47,967 bases of DNA from Pseudomonadota bacterium. Its GTDB lineage: Bacteria > Pseudomonadota > Gammaproteobacteria > Burkholderiales > Burkholderiaceae_C. The position numbers and the translations under genes were made by a program. The notes under the pieces were generated by a model that was given only the letters and a program-made list of their open reading frames with translations, was not told the DNA's origin and ran no database searches. Below are positions 1 through 9,516 of this stretch, piece by piece (positions within the stretch are counted from its first letter, which is position 1; the number at the start of each line of letters is the position of its first letter). Location of the stretch: contig JAFEDY010000005.1 of NCBI GenBank assembly GCA_018241405.1, positions 1 to 47,967 on the forward strand, read 5' to 3'.

Positions 1-628
1 GACCGTGATCGCGCTCCAGCCAGGCGAGGAACTGGTGACGGTGGCGGCGGGCGATACCGTGCGCTGGATCGTGGGTGATACATCGAGCGGCAGCGGTGAT
101 GCGCTACGGGTCAACGTGATGGTCAAGCCGATCCGCTCGGGCCTGAAGACCAATCTGGTCATCACCACCAGCCGCAGGACGTACCTGCTGGAACTGACTT
201 CGACCGAGAAGACATGGATGGCATCGGTGTCCTGGGAGTACCCGAAGGACAAGATGCTGGCCCTGCAGCGCCAGTCGCAGGCGGCCAGCGCCGCCGCGCC
301 GGTCGATAGCGGCCTGTCGCTGGAGAAGATCCGTTTCCGCTACGCGGTCAGCGGCAGCAATCCGCCGTGGAAGCCGCTGCGCGCCTTCGACGATGGCGAG
401 AAGGTCTACATCCAGTTCCCCGCCGGCATCGCACAAGGCGAGCTGCCGCCGCTGTTTGTCATCGGCGCGCAGGGTGACGGACAACTGGTGAACTACCGTT
501 TCCGCTCGCCGTACTACATCGTGGATCGGCTGTTCGGCGCGGCCGAATTGCGCCTGGGCGGCGACAAGGGCGACGTGGTGCGCATTGAGCGCACAGACGG
601 TGTCTCGGGTGGCACGCGGAGGAACTGA
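1..628 (+). CDS. trbG: Conjugal transfer protein TrbG/VirB9-like, 5'-truncated by window edge
   Basis: This is the C-terminal part (about 208 residues) of a VirB9/TrbG-family protein, an outer-membrane-associated periplasmic component of the type IV secretion channel used for mating-pair formation. The beta-rich segment with LVITTSRRTYLLEL and the later IRFRYAVSG are typical of the family. The end with FVIGAQGDGQLVNYR and YYIVDRLF matches the VirB9 C-terminal domain that binds the lipoprotein and VirB10/TrbI. The reading frame is open to base 1, so the start lies outside the window. The stop is 2 nt before trbI, so the two genes are probably co-transcribed and translationally coupled. The family assignment is firm; the host element's name is inferred. 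Confidence 0.9.
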   Translation, partial: TVIALQPGEELVTVAAGDTVRWIVGDTSSGSGDALRVNVMVKPIRSGLKTNLVITTSRRTYLLELTSTEKTWMASVSWEYPKDKMLALQRQSQAASAAAPVDSGLSLEKIRFRYAVSGSNPPWKPLRAFDDGEKVYIQFPAGIAQGELPPLFVIGAQGDGQLVNYRFRSPYYIVDRLFGAAELRLGGDKGDVVRIERTDGVSGGTRRN

Positions 629-630
629 CC

Positions 631-1896
631 ATGAGCCAGGACGATTCCCCTGACCTTGCGCCGCAAACGGGCAAGGTCGCGCCCGAGGCGGTGGCGCTGC
701 GCGCCCAGCCGCGCCCGGTCACGCGCCTGAACCGGCGCACCTTGGCCATGCTCACCGGCGGCCTGTCGGTCGCCGTGCTCGGGGCCACGATCTGGTCGTT
801 GCAGCCGCATCGACGCGGTGCGGGCGAGCAGACCGAGCTGTACAACGTGGATCGCGTGTCGAAGTCCGAAGGGCTGGACGGCCTGCCGTCGGATTACTCC
901 AAGCTGCCGAAGGTGCCGGAGCTGGGGCCGCCGCTGCCGGGCGACCTTGGCCCAGCCATCGTGAAGTCGCAGCAACCGATGGCGCCGACGTATGCGCCAC
1001 CGGGCCACGACCCGGAGGATGCACAGCGCAAGGAGGCCGAAGCAGCCGCAGCTTCTTCGGTGTTCTTCCGCTCGGGCACTCCCGGCAAGGGCGCAGCGCC
1101 AGGCACGGCGCAAGTCGCTGCGACTGGCTCGGCATCAGGCTTGGCGGGCTTCGACCCGCTGGCCGCTGGCCCGGCCTCGACGGCGGCCCAGCCCGCCGAC
1201 CCGACCGCCGTGCAGAACCGGCAAGACCAGAAAGAGGCGTTCCTGAAAGGCGGTTCTACGGAAACCCGTAATTCCGGCAATCTGCAAATGCCGTCCTCGC
1301 CGTACCAGGTCATGGCCGGAACGGTGATCGCCGGGGCACTGGTGACGGGCATCAAGTCGGACTTGCCGGGCGACGTGATCGCCACAGTGACGGAACCGGT
1401 CTATGACACGGCCACGGGCAAGTTCCTGCTGATCCCGCAGGGATCGCGCATCCTGGGCAAGTACAACAGCCAGGTGAGCTATGGGCAGAGCCGCGTGCAG
1501 GTGGTGTGGAACCGCGTCATCCTGCCGGACACGTCATCGCTGAAGCTCGACAACCTCGCGGGCACCGATCCGGCCGGCTATGCCGGGCTGGAGGATGGTG
1601 TCGATTGGCATTGGGATCGCGTCTTCGCGGGTGCGGCGCTGACGACCCTGCTGGGCGTGGGCGCCGAGCTGGCCGCGCCGGAGAACCGGCAGGATGGCAA
1701 CCGCATCGTGATCGCCGGGCGCGACAGCGCGCAGGACAGCATCAATCAGGTGGGCCAGGAGATGACCCGGCGCAACATGAACATCCAACCGACGCTGACC
1801 GAACGGCCGGGGTTGTCGGTGCGGATCATCGTCAACCGTGACTTGGTGTTGCGGCCGTACCAACCGCTGTTCTTCAACAGGGGGGCGATGCGATGA
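631..1896 (+). CDS. trbI: Conjugal transfer protein TrbI/VirB10-like
   Basis: This 421-aa protein is a TrbI/VirB10-family inner-membrane-anchored scaffold that spans the periplasm and connects to the outer-membrane part of the conjugative type IV secretion system. It has a short cytoplasmic N-terminus, one membrane segment at about residues 37-56, and a long Pro/Ala/Gln-rich periplasmic linker to about residue 210. The C-terminal beta-barrel domain includes GTVIAGALVTGI, LLIPQGSRILGKY and a final RIIVNRDLVLRPY, the VirB10 signature region. A GGAGG ribosome site lies just upstream of the ATG. It follows trbG by 2 nt and overlaps the DUF2274 gene by 4 nt (ATGA), so these genes form one operon. 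The length is normal for the family. Confidence 0.93.
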   Translation: MSQDDSPDLAPQTGKVAPEAVALRAQPRPVTRLNRRTLAMLTGGLSVAVLGATIWSLQPHRRGAGEQTELYNVDRVSKSEGLDGLPSDYSKLPKVPELGPPLPGDLGPAIVKSQQPMAPTYAPPGHDPEDAQRKEAEAAAASSVFFRSGTPGKGAAPGTAQVAATGSASGLAGFDPLAAGPASTAAQPADPTAVQNRQDQKEAFLKGGSTETRNSGNLQMPSSPYQVMAGTVIAGALVTGIKSDLPGDVIATVTEPVYDTATGKFLLIPQGSRILGKYNSQVSYGQSRVQVVWNRVILPDTSSLKLDNLAGTDPAGYAGLEDGVDWHWDRVFAGAALTTLLGVGAELAAPENRQDGNRIVIAGRDSAQDSINQVGQEMTRRNMNIQPTLTERPGLSVRIIVNRDLVLRPYQPLFFNRGAMR

Positions 1897-2135
1897 ACAC
1901 GACCAAGAAGCTGCGGCTCGGGCCGCTGCCCAAGACCGAAAGCGTCAAGCTGACCTTTGCCTGCCCGGCCAGCCTGAAAGCCGACCTCGACCGCTACGCC
2001 GCGCTGCACGCGCAGGCATACGGCGAGGCAGTAGATGCCTTGACGCTGATTCCGCACATGTTGGAAGCCTTCATGGCTGGCGATCGGGGATTCAAGCGCA
2101 CACAACCCAAGAACGGAAAAGCCGCCCCTGCGTAA
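1893..2135 (+). CDS. DUF2274 protein, last gene of the trb cluster
   Basis: This 80-aa protein begins with KKLRLGPLPKTESVKLTF and continues with a helical segment (LKADLDRYAALHAQAYGE). It matches the DUF2274 family, small proteins regularly encoded directly after trbI in Tn4371-like and related ICEs. Its role is unknown; the shape suggests a small ribbon-helix-helix-like or accessory transfer protein, but no function can be claimed. The start overlaps the trbI stop (ATGA), indicating translational coupling. The 3' end of the gene, including its stop codon, lies inside the hairpin that looks like the terminator of the oppositely oriented tRNA-Leu. Confidence 0.8.
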   Translation: MNTTKKLRLGPLPKTESVKLTFACPASLKADLDRYAALHAQAYGEAVDALTLIPHMLEAFMAGDRGFKRTQPKNGKAAPA

Positions 2136-2146
2136 ACGGGGGCGGC
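2117..2146 (-). terminator. Rho-independent terminator for tRNA-Leu(UAA)
   Basis: An 8-bp stem, GCCGCCCC (2121-2128) with GGGGCGGC (2139-2146), is preceded on the plus strand by AAAA at 2117-2120. Read on the minus strand this is a GC-rich hairpin followed by a U tract, just 8 nt past the tRNA CCA end. The loop contains the TAA stop of the DUF2274 gene, so the terminator and the coding end share bases. Confidence 0.7.
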
Positions 2147-2153
2147 TCTGGAT

Positions 2154-2465
2154 TGGTGCCCGAGGCCGGAATCGAACCGGCACGCCTTTCGGCGAGGGAT
2201 TTTCTTACCACTTCGACTTTCGCCGCCAGCGCACACGCGCTGTTCGTGGTCTGGAGCACGCCTTCACCATAGCCTTGCGGCCGTAGGTGCCCGCCGTCTG
2301 CTCTCTACACCTTCCCAAACTGTAGCTTGGGCTTGGCTCGGCGTTGGCTCGGATGCCGAAGCATCCAGGGCTTTCGCCGATTTTGACGGGCTTCACTTCA
2401 GGCGTTTCCCCCCGAAGGCTCAAATTGTTCAAGTCCCTTGTGTCTACCGATTTCACCACTCGGGC
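2154..2465 (-). tRNA. tRNA-Leu(UAA) interrupted by a group I intron
   Basis: Exon 1 (2465-2431, 35 nt) carries the acceptor strand GCCCGAG, a D arm and the 5' anticodon stem AGGGA followed by CTT. Exon 2 (2203-2154, 50 nt) begins AAAA, then TCCCT, a class II variable arm (CGCC-GAAA-GGCG), the T arm (GCCGG-TTCGATT-CCGGC), CTCGGGC and an encoded ACCA. Joined, the anticodon loop reads CTTAAAA, giving anticodon UAA, and acceptor, D, anticodon and T stems all pair. The 227-nt insert sits between U34 and A35, the classic position of group I introns in tRNA-Leu(UAA). The gene lies at the very end of the conjugative element, next to an orphan half of another tRNA-Leu(UAA). Confidence 0.93.
2204..2430 (-). 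ncRNA. Self-splicing group I intron (IC3-like) in tRNA-Leu(UAA)
   Basis: The intron starts after U (exon 1 ends CTT) and ends in G (position 2204), as group I introns require. The internal GAG soon after the 5' splice site can pair with the exon end CTT, leaving a U-G pair at the splice site. The core has a segment reading AGAGAGCAGACGG whose GAGCA (2303-2299) pairs with TGCTC (2258-2254), fitting P7. GAGCCAAGCCC and GGTGAAGGCG resemble conserved stretches of the Anabaena/plastid tRNA-Leu intron as I recall them. There is no homing-endonuclease ORF. Catalytic activity is inferred from these features, not demonstrated. Confidence 0.85.
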
Positions 2466-2626
2466 GTAGTGCGCAATGCGCAGGAACACCTACTTCCATC
2501 TACTGGCGCCTAGTTGGCCCCTAACCGCCAAGCCAAGCTATGAAGCTGCATCTTGAATGCTCGCAAACCGTTGTCACTATTGACCTTGTGACTCGTTGGC
2601 GCAAGCAGAGAAGACTTGACAAAACA

Positions 2627-2667
2627 GATTTTAAGTCCGCAGTGTCTACCAATTTCACCATCGGGGC
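2627..2667 (-). pseudogene. Orphan 5' half of a resident tRNA-Leu(UAA)
   Basis: Read on the minus strand, this starts GCCCCGA-TG-GTGAAATTGG and runs through a D arm into the anticodon region GCGGA-CTTAAAA-TC. After that the sequence departs from any tRNA: no variable arm, no GGTTCGA T loop and no acceptor 3' strand occur in the next 150 nt. The piece differs from the intron-bearing tRNA (GCCCCGA against GCCCGAG), so it is not a simple duplication. It looks like the chromosomal tRNA-Leu(UAA) cut in its anticodon arm by integration; the missing 3' half should sit at the far end of the element, left of the window. Confidence 0.75.
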
Positions 2668-2762
2668 GCGCGCCACCCGGGAGGGTGGGTCTGGACAGCG
2701 TAACGGCAGCGGCACTTGGACGCAATGCCCTGCCACGCTGCTGAGCGGCTGCTTCAGCCAAT

Positions 2763-2788
2763 AAAAAAGGGAAGCCTTGGCTTCCCTT
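2763..2788 (-). terminator. Rho-independent terminator downstream of tRNA-Gly
   Basis: The inverted repeat GGGAAGCC (2769-2776) / GGCTTCCC (2779-2786) has a 2-nt loop and an A6 run on its left side (2763-2768). On the minus strand this gives a hairpin followed by a U tract, 9-10 nt after the CCA end of tRNA-Gly. Confidence 0.85.
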
Positions 2789-2796
2789 GGAATTGT

Positions 2797-2872
2797 TGGA
2801 GCGGGAAATCGGTCTCGAACCGACGACCTCAACCTTGGCAAGGTTGCGCTCTACCAACTGAGCTATTCCCGC
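2797..2872 (-). tRNA. tRNA-Gly(GCC), copy 1
   Basis: This 76-nt tRNA has acceptor GCGGGAA pairing with TTCCCGC, an encoded CCA, a D arm with TAGCTCAGTTGGTAGAGC, the anticodon loop CTTGCCAAG region (anticodon GCC) and a T arm with GGTTCGAGACC. A second, apparently identical copy lies at 3161-3236, with tRNA-Cys between them; Gly-Cys clusters are common in proteobacteria. Confidence 0.96.
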
Positions 2873-2915
2873 ATTACCTCAACACACCACCGTCATATGA
2901 TGCATTTCGGAAAGA

Positions 2916-2943
2916 TTTATATTCTAGCATTGATTTTCGGCAA
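2916..2943 (-). promoter_or_regulatory. Probable sigma-70 promoter for tRNA-Gly copy 1
   Basis: On the minus strand a -35-like TTGCCG (2943-2938) and a -10 TATAAA (2921-2916) are separated by 16 bp, in an A/T-rich stretch between tRNA-Cys and tRNA-Gly. The expected start point would be about 40 nt before the tRNA. This is a match by eye only. Confidence 0.45.
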
Positions 2944-3030
2944 ATTTTAAAAACAACCGAAATTCACATATTTTGGATCCCACCAGCCTACGCTTGACCA
3001 CCCGCAGCGCGAACGGATCTACCGAACAAC

Positions 3031-3104
3031 TGGAGGCGCGGGCCGGAGTCGAACCGGCCTCAACGGATTTGCAATCCGACGCATAACCGCTTTGCTACCG
3101 CGCC
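3031..3104 (-). tRNA. tRNA-Cys(GCA)
   Basis: This 74-nt tRNA has acceptor GGCGCGG paired with CCGCGCC, a D arm with TAGCAAAGCGGTTATGC, anticodon arm CGGATTGCAAATCCG giving GCA, a T arm GGCCGGTTCGACTCCGGCC and an encoded CCA. It lies between two tRNA-Gly(GCC) genes on the same strand. Confidence 0.96.
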
Positions 3105-3121
3105 AAATCCCGCTTCTTGAC

Positions 3122-3151
3122 AAAAAGGGGAAGCAAAAGCTTCCCCTTTTT
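3122..3151 (-). terminator. Bidirectional-looking terminator after tRNA-Gly copy 2
   Basis: AAAAAGGGGAAGC (3122-3134) and GCTTCCCCTTTTT (3139-3151) form a perfect stem with a 4-nt AAAA loop, with runs of A and T at both sides. It sits 9 nt past the CCA end of the upstream tRNA-Gly on the minus strand. Confidence 0.8.
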
Positions 3152-3160
3152 GCTCGAACC

Positions 3161-3236
3161 TGGAGCGGGAAATCGGTCTCGAACCGACGACCTCAACCTT
3201 GGCAAGGTTGCGCTCTACCAACTGAGCTATTCCCGC
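3161..3236 (-). tRNA. tRNA-Gly(GCC), copy 2
   Basis: It has the same acceptor (GCGGGAA/TTCCCGC), anticodon GCC, T arm and encoded CCA as the copy at 2797-2872. The flanks differ; its own terminator follows at 3122-3151, so the copies are separate transcription units. Upstream (3250-3290, minus strand) two TACAAT hexamers could act as -10 boxes. Confidence 0.96.
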
Positions 3237-3333
3237 ATTTACCGAAGCCTTGCATTGTACAACGTTTAGCATCGATGGAGCGAATTGTAGCCCAGTTTGT
3301 GGGCCTCGCGAAAAAACTCGTGCATCTTTTCCA

Positions 3334-5754
<2,421 letters not shown>

Positions 5755-5883
5755 GGGGGAATCCTAGTTTGTGCCCATGGAGTTGGGTCCATGGACAACT
5801 TTTTCAATCCAGCGGCTGGGCCGCTCGTGCGTGGGGCGCCGGCGGGGCAATGGCTGACGGGCGCCTCTGTAGCGACTGGCCGT

Positions 5884-7149
5884 TCAGGCCTTCTTGGCCG
5901 CCTCACGATAGAGCAGCAGGGGCGCCTTGCTTTCCTCGATGGTGGCTTCGTCCACCACCACCTTCTCCACGTTGGAGACGTTGGGCAGGTCGAACATGGT
6001 GCCGATCAGGGACTGCTCCAGGATGGAGCGCAGGCCGCGCGCACCGGTCTTGCGGGCAATGGCCTTGCGGGCGATGGCCTTGAGCGCCGCGGGGCGTATC
6101 TCCAGATCCACGCCCTCCATGGCAAGCAGCTTGCTGTACTGCTTGACCAGGGCGTTCTTGGGCTCGGTCAGGATCTGCACCAGCGCATCCTCGCCCAGCT
6201 CGGCCAGGGCCGTCACCACGGGCATGCGGCCCACCAGTTCGGGGATCAGGCCAAACTTGATCAGGTCTTCTGGCTCGATGTCCTGGAACACCTCGGTCAG
6301 CGAGCGCTGCTTCTTGCTGCGCACGGCGGCGCCAAAGCCAATACCCGATGCCTCGGTGCGGTTCTCGATGACCTTCTCCAGCCCCGCAAACGCGCCGCCG
6401 CAGATGAACAGGATGTTGGTGGTGTCAATCTGCAGGAAGTCCTGGTTCGGGTGCTTGCGCCCGCCCTGCGGCGGCACGCTGGCCATGGTGCCCTCGATGA
6501 GCTTGAGCAAGGCCTGCTGCACGCCCTCGCCCGACACGTCGCGCGTGATGCTGGGGTTGTCGGACTTGCGCGAGATTTTGTCGATTTCGTCGATGTAGAC
6601 GATGCCGCGCTGCGCACGCTCCACGTCGTAGTTGCAGCTTTGCAGCAGCTTCTGGACGATGTTCTCCACATCCTCGCCCACGTAGCCGGCCTCGGTCAGC
6701 GTGGTGGCGTCGGCCATCACGAAGGGCACGTCGAGCTGGCGCGCCAGCGTCTGCGCCAGCAGCGTCTTACCCGAGCCCGTGGGGCCTATGAGCAAGATGT
6801 TGCTCTTGGACAGCTCCACGTCGTCCTTGCCGGCCTTGTCCTTGTGGCGCAGGCGCTTGTAATGGTTGTACACGGCGACGGCCAGCGTGCGCTTGGCCGG
6901 CTCCTGGCCGATCACGTAGCTGTCGAGGTTGGTCTTGATCTCGGCCGGCGTGGGCAGGTCGCCGCGGCCATCGCGCGCGGCCTCACCCGCGGGTTGCTCG
7001 TCGCGGATGATCTCGTTGCACAGGTCAATGCACTCGTCGCAAATAAAGACTGACGGGCCGGCGATCAGCTTCTTTACCTCATGCTGGCTTTTGCCGCAAA
7101 ACGAGCAGTAAAGGGTTTTCTCGCTGGAAGAGCCTTTTTTATCGGCCAT
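5884..7149 (-). CDS. clpX: ClpX, ATPase and unfoldase subunit of ClpXP
   Basis: This 421-aa AAA+ unfoldase forms hexamers that recognise degrons and feed unfolded substrates into ClpP. The N-terminal zinc-binding domain shows four cysteines (C15, C18, C37, C40) in CSFCGK and CDECIDLC. Walker A GPTGSGKT is at 122-129, pore loop GYVG at 155-158 and Walker B IVYIDEID at 183-190; the C-terminal small AAA domain carries [10 protein letters not shown]. The start [19 protein letters not shown] is typical. A strong hairpin separates it from clpP, so clpX probably has its own transcription start; lon follows 129 bp downstream with no clear gene between. Confidence 0.98.
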   Translation of the reverse strand: MADKKGSSSEKTLYCSFCGKSQHEVKKLIAGPSVFICDECIDLCNEIIRDEQPAGEAARDGRGDLPTPAEIKTNLDSYVIGQEPAKRTLAVAVYNHYKRLRHKDKAGKDDVELSKSNILLIGPTGSGKTLLAQTLARQLDVPFVMADATTLTEAGYVGEDVENIVQKLLQSCNYDVERAQRGIVYIDEIDKISRKSDNPSITRDVSGEGVQQALLKLIEGTMASVPPQGGRKHPNQDFLQIDTTNILFICGGAFAGLEKVIENRTEASGIGFGAAVRSKKQRSLTEVFQDIEPEDLIKFGLIPELVGRMPVVTALAELGEDALVQILTEPKNALVKQYSKLLAMEGVDLEIRPAALKAIARKAIARKTGARGLRSILEQSLIGTMFDLPNVSNVEKVVVDEATIEESKAPLLLYREAAKKA

Positions 7150-7195
7150 GGAAGCAATGCCTTATGACAGGGGAAGTTGTCAAGATGATAACGAA

Positions 7196-7227
7196 ATAAA
7201 AACGGCGTTTCCCGCAGGGGAAACGCC
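7196..7227 (-). terminator. Terminator between clpP and clpX
   Basis: GGCGTTTCCC (7204-7213) and GGGAAACGCC (7218-7227) form a 10-bp stem with a short loop. On the minus strand it is followed by GTTTTTATTT, so it ends or attenuates the clpP transcript before clpX. Confidence 0.85.
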
Positions 7228-7247
7228 GGGCTCGGCAGGTCTGTCGA

Positions 7248-7856
7248 TCACGGGCGCTTGGCGATCACCTGGTCCACGATACCGTAGTCCTTGGCCTCGT
7301 CGGCCGTCATGAAATAGTCACGCTCGGTATCGGCCTTGACCTTCTCGATCGGCTGACCCGTGCGCTCTGCCAGGATGCGATTCATCTGGTCCTTGGTGCG
7401 CAGGATGTCGCGCGCGTGGATCTCGATGTCGGTGGCCTGGCCGCGTGCGCCGCCCAGCACCTGGTGGATCATGATCTTGGAGTTGGGCAGCGAGAAGCGC
7501 TTGCCCTTGGCCCCCGCGGCCAGCAGGAAAGCGCCCATGCTGGCGGCAAAGCCGCAGCACAGCGTGGACACGTCAGGCTTGATGAACTGCATGGTGTCAT
7601 AGATGGCCATGCCGGCCGTGACACTGCCGCCGGGCGAGTTGATGTAGAACGAGATGTCCTTGTCCGGGTTCTCGCTCTCCAGAAACAAAAGCTGCGCCAC
7701 CACCAGGTTGGCGGTCTGGTCGTTGACCTCGCCCACCAGGAAGATCACGCGTTCCTTGAGCAGGCGCGAATAAATGTCATAAGACCGCTCGCCGCGGCCC
7801 GATTGCTCGATGACCATGGGGATCATGCCCAGGGCCTGCGTTTCCAGTGCGCTCAT
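7248..7856 (-). CDS. clpP: ClpP, ATP-dependent Clp protease proteolytic subunit
   Basis: This 202-aa serine peptidase forms the tetradecameric degradation chamber that works with ClpX. The catalytic triad is visible: S106 in [10 protein letters not shown]131 in [13 protein letters not shown] and D180 in DTERDYFM, with the same spacing as in E. coli. The ATG at 7854-7856 (protein [18 protein letters not shown]) is chosen over an upstream in-frame start because it is preceded by GGAGA at good distance and gives the family's usual length; the extra 28 upstream residues would include a hairpin-rich leader. It lies between tig and clpX as in most proteobacteria. Confidence 0.98.
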   Translation of the reverse strand: MSALETQALGMIPMVIEQSGRGERSYDIYSRLLKERVIFLVGEVNDQTANLVVAQLLFLESENPDKDISFYINSPGGSVTAGMAIYDTMQFIKPDVSTLCCGFAASMGAFLLAAGAKGKRFSLPNSKIMIHQVLGGARGQATDIEIHARDILRTKDQMNRILAERTGQPIEKVKADTERDYFMTADEAKDYGIVDQVIAKRP

Positions 7857-7899
7857 GTATTTCTCCAGTCGGGAGGGTACTGTACCCAGAAAATGAATT

Positions 7900-7927
7900 G
7901 GGGCTTGTGCAGCAAAGCACAAGCCCC
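7900..7927 (-). terminator. Hairpin between tig and clpP, probable terminator
   Basis: GGGGCTTGTG (7900-7909) pairs perfectly with CACAAGCCCC (7918-7927). On the minus strand it is followed by AATTCATTTTC, a weak U-rich tail, so it may be an attenuator rather than a full terminator. Confidence 0.6.
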
Positions 7928-7968
7928 GCAACCGCGGCACGCGCCACTGGGCGCGCCGCCAGGCTTTA

Positions 7969-9279
7969 TCAGGCCTGGCCCATCAGCTCGTCGAAGGAGA
8001 CGGCCTTCTCGTTGACCTTGGCCTGGCCCAGCACGAAGTCCGTCACGTTGTTCTCGACCACCACGGCCTCCACTTCGGCCAGGCGCTGGCGGTCGCTGAA
8101 GTACCAGCGCACCACGTCCTCAGGCTTCTCGTAGCTGGCAGCCAGCTCGTCCACATGGGCCTTGAGCTGCTCGGGCTTGGCGTGCAGTTCATTGGCGCGC
8201 ACCAGCTCGGCCACCACCAGGCCCAGGCGCACGCGGCGCTCGGCCTGGGGACGGAACACATCCTCGGGAATCTCGGCCTTGTCGGCATCCTTGATGCCGC
8301 GCTGTTTCAGGTCGGCACGGGCGGCATCCAGCAGGCGGGCGATCTCGGCCTGCACGCTGGCGTTGGGCAGCTCCAGCTCGGCCTTGGCCACCAGGGCGTC
8401 CATCACGGCGGACTTGTTGCGCGCCAGCAGGCGGAACTTGACCTCACGCTCCAGATTCTTCTTGATGTCGGCGCGCAGGCCCTCCACGGTGCCATCGGCA
8501 ATGCCCAGCGACTTGGCCAGCTGCTCGTTGACCTCGGGCATGTGCGCAGCCTCGATCTTCTTGATGGTCACCAGGAAGTCGGCCGTCTTGCCGGCCACGT
8601 CCTTGCCGTGGTAGTCCTCGGGGAAGGCCAGCGGGAAGGTCTTGCTTTCGCCCGCCTTCATGCCGCGCACGGCGTCCTCGAATTCCTTGAGCATCTGGCC
8701 TTCGCCGACCAGGAACTGGAAGTCCTCGGCCTTGCCGCCCTGGAAGGGCTCGCCGTCGATCTTGCCCTCGAAGTCCACGCTCACGCGGTCGCCGTCCTCG
8801 GCAGCTGCGCCTTGCGCACGCTGGGCGAAGCTGCGGCGCTGCTTGCGCAGGATGTCCACGGTCTTGTCGATGGCCTCCTCGGTCACCTCGGCCGAGAGCT
8901 TGTCCACCTCGGCGGTGCCCAGGTCTCCGATCTTGACTTCGGGGAACACCTCGAAGATGGCGTCGAAGGTCACCTGGCCTTCGGGAGCGCCGTCCTTCTC
9001 GGTGATGCGCGGCTGGCCGGCCACGCGCAGCTGCGCCTCGTTGGCAGCCTGGGCAAAGGCCTCGCCGACCTTGTCGTTGAGCACCTCGTATTGCACCGAG
9101 TAGCCATAGCGCTGGGCCACCACGCTCATCGGCACCTTGCCGGGACGGAAGCCGTCCATCTTGACGGTGCGGGCCAGGCGCTTGAGGCGCGCATCCACTT
9201 CGCTTTGGATGGTGGTGACGGGCAGGCTCAGCGTGATCTTGCGCTCGAGCTTCTCAAGGGTTTCAACGGTTACGGCCAT
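7969..9279 (-). CDS. tig: Trigger factor, ribosome-associated chaperone
   Basis: This 436-aa protein binds near the ribosomal exit tunnel and protects nascent chains. The ribosome-binding domain includes the signature region [12 protein letters not shown] near residue 45. A central FKBP-type peptidyl-prolyl isomerase domain (about residues 160-245) shows [17 protein letters not shown] and [13 protein letters not shown], followed by the helical C-terminal substrate cradle. The length and the ATG start ([14 protein letters not shown]) are normal. It is the first gene of the tig-clpP-clpX-lon series and lies just downstream of tRNA-Leu(UAG) on the same strand. Confidence 0.98.
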   Translation of the reverse strand: MAVTVETLEKLERKITLSLPVTTIQSEVDARLKRLARTVKMDGFRPGKVPMSVVAQRYGYSVQYEVLNDKVGEAFAQAANEAQLRVAGQPRITEKDGAPEGQVTFDAIFEVFPEVKIGDLGTAEVDKLSAEVTEEAIDKTVDILRKQRRSFAQRAQGAAAEDGDRVSVDFEGKIDGEPFQGGKAEDFQFLVGEGQMLKEFEDAVRGMKAGESKTFPLAFPEDYHGKDVAGKTADFLVTIKKIEAAHMPEVNEQLAKSLGIADGTVEGLRADIKKNLEREVKFRLLARNKSAVMDALVAKAELELPNASVQAEIARLLDAARADLKQRGIKDADKAEIPEDVFRPQAERRVRLGLVVAELVRANELHAKPEQLKAHVDELAASYEKPEDVVRWYFSDRQRLAEVEAVVVENNVTDFVLGQAKVNEKAVSFDELMGQA

Positions 9280-9332
9280 GCTTGTTCCTAGTGTCAGAGA
9301 TATGTGCCGGGCTGTGCCTCGGCCTTCGCTTG

Positions 9333-9419
9333 TGGTGCGCGGGGGGGGACTCGAACCCCCACACCATTGCTGGCGTCAGGACCTAAACCTGGTGCGTCTA
9401 CCAATTTCGCCACCCGCGC
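9333..9419 (-). tRNA. tRNA-Leu(UAG)
   Basis: This 87-nt class II tRNA has acceptor GCGCGGG/CCCGCGC, a D arm GTGGCGAAATTGGTAGACGC and anticodon loop TTTAGGT giving UAG. It has a long variable arm (about 15 nt), a T arm GGGGGTTCGAGTCCCCC and an encoded CCA. It is uninterrupted, unlike the tRNA-Leu(UAA) at 2154-2465. The first pair of the anticodon stem is mismatched (C-A), which is probably tolerated. Confidence 0.95.
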
Positions 9420-9516
9420 TGCTCTTGCCATCCGGCCGACGGGCCTGCCGCCAGTCAACCGGGTGAATTTGGTAAACCTGGGATTTTACCTTGTTGCGGA
9501 CAGGTACCGCCAAAGC

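Larger units (their letters stand above)
1..2630. mobile_element. Transfer-gene end of an integrative conjugative element (ICE A), partial
   Basis: The first 2.1 kb holds the last genes of a Trb-type conjugation cluster (trbG, trbI) and a DUF2274 gene, an order known from the trb end of Tn4371-like ICEs. After them come an intron-containing tRNA-Leu(UAA) and then an orphan 5' half of another tRNA-Leu(UAA) at 2627-2667. I place the element boundary in that broken anticodon arm, near 2627. The integrase end lies left of the window and is not seen. The extent is inferred; the trb genes and the tRNA pieces are read directly. Confidence 0.7.

Noticed and set aside
2540..2667. Orphan tRNA-Leu piece as a functional tRNA
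   Set aside because: The 3' anticodon strand is only partly complementary (TCTGT), and no variable arm, T arm or acceptor 3' strand follows.
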